A DNA stretch of 64,000 bases, from positions 372,001 through 436,000 of the forward strand of contig JAMSLZ010000017.1 in the NCBI GenBank assembly GCA_026027325.1. Reading direction: 5' to 3'. A model generated the notes under the pieces. The model ran no database searches and was not told the origin of the DNA. It was given only the letters and a program-made list of their open reading frames with translations. Positions 62,101 through 64,000 of this stretch are shown in pieces. The number at the start of each line of letters is the position of its first letter. Positions within the stretch are counted from its first letter, which is position 1. Source of the stretch: Actinomucor elegans (taxonomy: Eukaryota; Mucoromycota; Mucoromycetes; Mucorales; Mucoraceae). Both the position numbers and the translations under genes were made by a program.

Positions 62101-63222
62101 ATCGCATTACTCACGCCAACCTCGGGTATCCAGATAGCACACAGTAGATGGCCCCATTGATTTGTATTAGTTTGTTTAAAAGCACCTCCTTCATTAGGAC
62201 AAAAAATGCAAGATACAGGATATTCTGGCGAGATCATACATTTACGACAGAGCCATTGGCCTTCTGGGATATAAGGAATACCGTAACAATCCTGGTGTAC
62301 AGCTACATTGCAACCGTCGCAAAAGACAATGGCATTACTGTTTTCAACTTCAGTATCATCGCAAACAGCACAGGCAGAGTCTTCAGGCAGAAGCACTTCA
62401 ACTTGGGGCTTGGGTGCATTTTTGATCTAAACAAGAATCATTAGGAAATTCATGCTTATGGAACTATCAAATATTTACCAGATTGAACCATTCTTTTTCC
62501 AATTTATCCATGATGCATTCAAATAAATATGGTGATATATCACCTAAGAGATCTTTGCGTCTTTCTTTGTTATAGAGCTTGAGCCAGGATTGGTCTTGTT
62601 CGTCCATATCATACTCGACTAAATCGTAGAGTTCGACATCAGACGGCTCAATATAATGAATGTAGTGGTTTTCAGGTCTGTTGAAAATGCGACTTGCTTG
62701 GAGTAGATGTTTAACATTACTGACTGTAGGTGTAGGTTGTTGATACATTTGATAATGCTGTGCTAATAGATGTTCTTCTTGTTCTTTTTGCTGCTGTTCG
62801 TAAATGCTTTCTTCATCACTACTATTATCGGTGTTCTCGGCCAAAAGCGAGGTATTTGGTGTGAAATGAACCTGAGGTAACCTTGACAAGTTGACACCTT
62901 GCACATGTGTCATGGTATTGACAGGCGGAGTAGTCAGCAGTGTATCGTCTTCAGAAGACAAGTCTGATAATTCAGAGTCGACAGGCTTAAGCATGTTTGA
63001 GTCGGAGATGTTCAAGTCGCGTTCTCCTTCATGTTCTTGCTTTACTTTTTGAGCAGAACTTATTCGAGTAATAGTTAAAGGTTGCGTAACGTCGATCGAA
63101 TCAAATAATGTAGATTCAGCTATGTGATGTGTTTCTTTTAAATGCGATTGCTGAAGTGCAGTAATGTTTCTTTTCGGTCTACCTTTTCTATTTGTTGTAT
63201 GTTTATTTCGTATTCCAGACAT
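59139..63222 (-). CDS. BRPF1: BRPF-like chromatin reader (PHD - extended PHD - bromo - PWWP)
   Basis: Five exons: 63222-62479, 62426-61434, 61380-61321, 61270-59552 and 59489-59139, 1,288 residues. An enhancer-of-polycomb-like motif (VEYDMDEQDQSWLKLYNKER, about 215-245) is followed by PHD1 (CAVCDDTEVENSNAIVFCDG) and a zinc-knuckle/extended PHD2 (CIFCPNEGGAFKQTNTNQWG...CDKHTP, to about 430). Then an RG-rich linker, and a bromodomain at about 645-750 (VPDYYTVIQHPMCFSEIL). A C-terminal PWWP starts EIVWAKVNRYPSHPAKVY and continues in exon 5 (YAGDILVEFL, FGWVG). This is the BRPF1/2/3 architecture: the scaffold of MOZ/MORF (KAT6) acetyltransferase complexes, related to yeast Nto1 in NuA3. Yeast keeps the PWWP on a separate protein (Pdp3). 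Nuclear, histone-binding. Confidence 0.93.
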
Positions 63223-64000
63223 AATTGTGAATGCTGTTACAAGATCTTATTGATCAGGAAAGAAAGGAAAGTGAAAAGAGAGGTCGTGCTTTTTGTATAC
63301 ACGCCCCTTTTCTTTTTTGAACGATAGAATCCACTCGAACTCGAGTTTTAGAGGTGTTTGAATATAAAATATTTGATTGGATAATGAGATTTAATAATAA
63401 AGCAACAACTAAAAAGAAAAAAACTTTGTCGCGAGAGTTGTATAATATAAAATTATGATAAACATACCATTATTTAACAAAGTTTATAACTAATTGTATT
63501 GCATATTACATGATGTATAAATAATATTAGTTTAATTAATAAAAAAATAGTTGCATCTGCAGCTTATATATAGTTTTTGGTATCCAGGTTCATGCCATAC
63601 TAAAAAAATTGAACCTCTTTCACTGAAAAAGAATATAATTAAAAAAAAAAGAAATCAAATATAGATATTAAAAACAAGGGACTTTATGATATTATTGATA
63701 TCATAAACTTACATATATATATCTCATCGTTTTTTTCTCCAACATACGAAAGCTAGAGTTTGTGGGTTTTCACAAGTATAAAAATAGAGAGATATGATAG
63801 GTTAGCCAATGTTTGTGTTCTCTTTATACATATATATATTTATTTCGCATAATAGTTGAATTACTAGCCTAGCTTTCCTCCTTTAATTAAGAGGGACGAG
63901 GCAAGCTGGCTGCATTAAATGCCGAATCGACTGGTTTGCCTTAGAAAGACAGGCAAAACTTATCCAAAAAGTACGTCGCGCAAGCCTGACATATTGATGG
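63223..64000. other. AT-rich right edge
   Basis: Promoter side of the BRPF-like gene, then homopolymer-rich DNA. A GC-richer segment begins near 63,870 and runs off the window; it includes a hairpin at 63,942-63,969 (TTTGCCT...AGGCAAA). Its identity is unknown; it could begin another gene beyond the edge. Confidence 0.45.

Overview
The window is nuclear DNA of a fungus, most likely an early-diverging Mucoromycota/Mucorales species. It is AT-rich, with short introns (about 45-100 bp, mostly GT-AG, some with a TACTAAC branch point). It holds fungal families (GDS1-type winged helix, bZIP-DUF3425, Kre9-like secreted proteins, YdcZ/DUF606 transporter) beside genes that Dikarya usually lack but animals keep: MERIT40/BABAM1, TBCK, an INTS2-like Integrator subunit, Spartan/SPRTN and a BRPF-type PHD-bromo-PWWP protein. 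Exon boundaries were assigned by hand from reading frame, splice motifs and remembered family alignments; no search was run.

Layout. 0.7-2.9 kb: BABAM1-like gene (+) end to end with a coiled-coil gene (-). 4.6-7.9 kb: large GDS1/APSES-like regulator (+). 8.1-9.6 kb: decayed purple acid phosphatase. 11.2-15.7 kb: TBCK (+) converging on SYF2 (-). 17.4-18.3 kb: F-box/LRR gene (-). 20.5-21.2 kb: LEA-like repeat protein (-). 23.0-23.9 kb: repeat-bearing GPI-type surface protein (-). 24.6-25.3 kb: five-exon YdcZ-type membrane protein (+). 27.0-28.5 kb: bZIP factor (+). 30.8-36.7 kb: two Kre9-like small secreted paralogues flanking a 5'-truncated L1-like LINE and about 3 kb of AT-rich gene-free DNA. 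36.8-38.0 kb: GATA factor (-). 38.6-41.1 kb: mitochondrial i-AAA protease YME1 (-). 42.7-44.0 kb: Spartan-type protease (+). 44.5-48.4 kb: VPS3/TGFBRAP1 CORVET subunit (-). 49.5-50.8 kb: DNAJB12-like ER J-protein (-). 52.7-55.4 kb: INTS2-like gene (+) overlapping a small OB-fold gene (-). 55.5-56.5 kb: fibrillarin (-). 56.9-57.2 kb: L10K/DUF2462 protein (+). 59.1-63.2 kb: BRPF-like chromatin reader (-).

Most genes are housekeeping, with a loose genome-maintenance and RNA theme (BABAM1, SPRTN, OB-fold, INTS2, SYF2, fibrillarin, BRPF). Several convergent pairs end within 40 bp of each other or overlap, so their transcripts should be antisense at the 3' ends. The most novel feature is a degenerate intergenic repeat family, roughly 110 bp per copy. 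It occurs mostly as head-to-tail pairs spaced about 158-173 bp, on both strands, in at least ten gene-free intervals.
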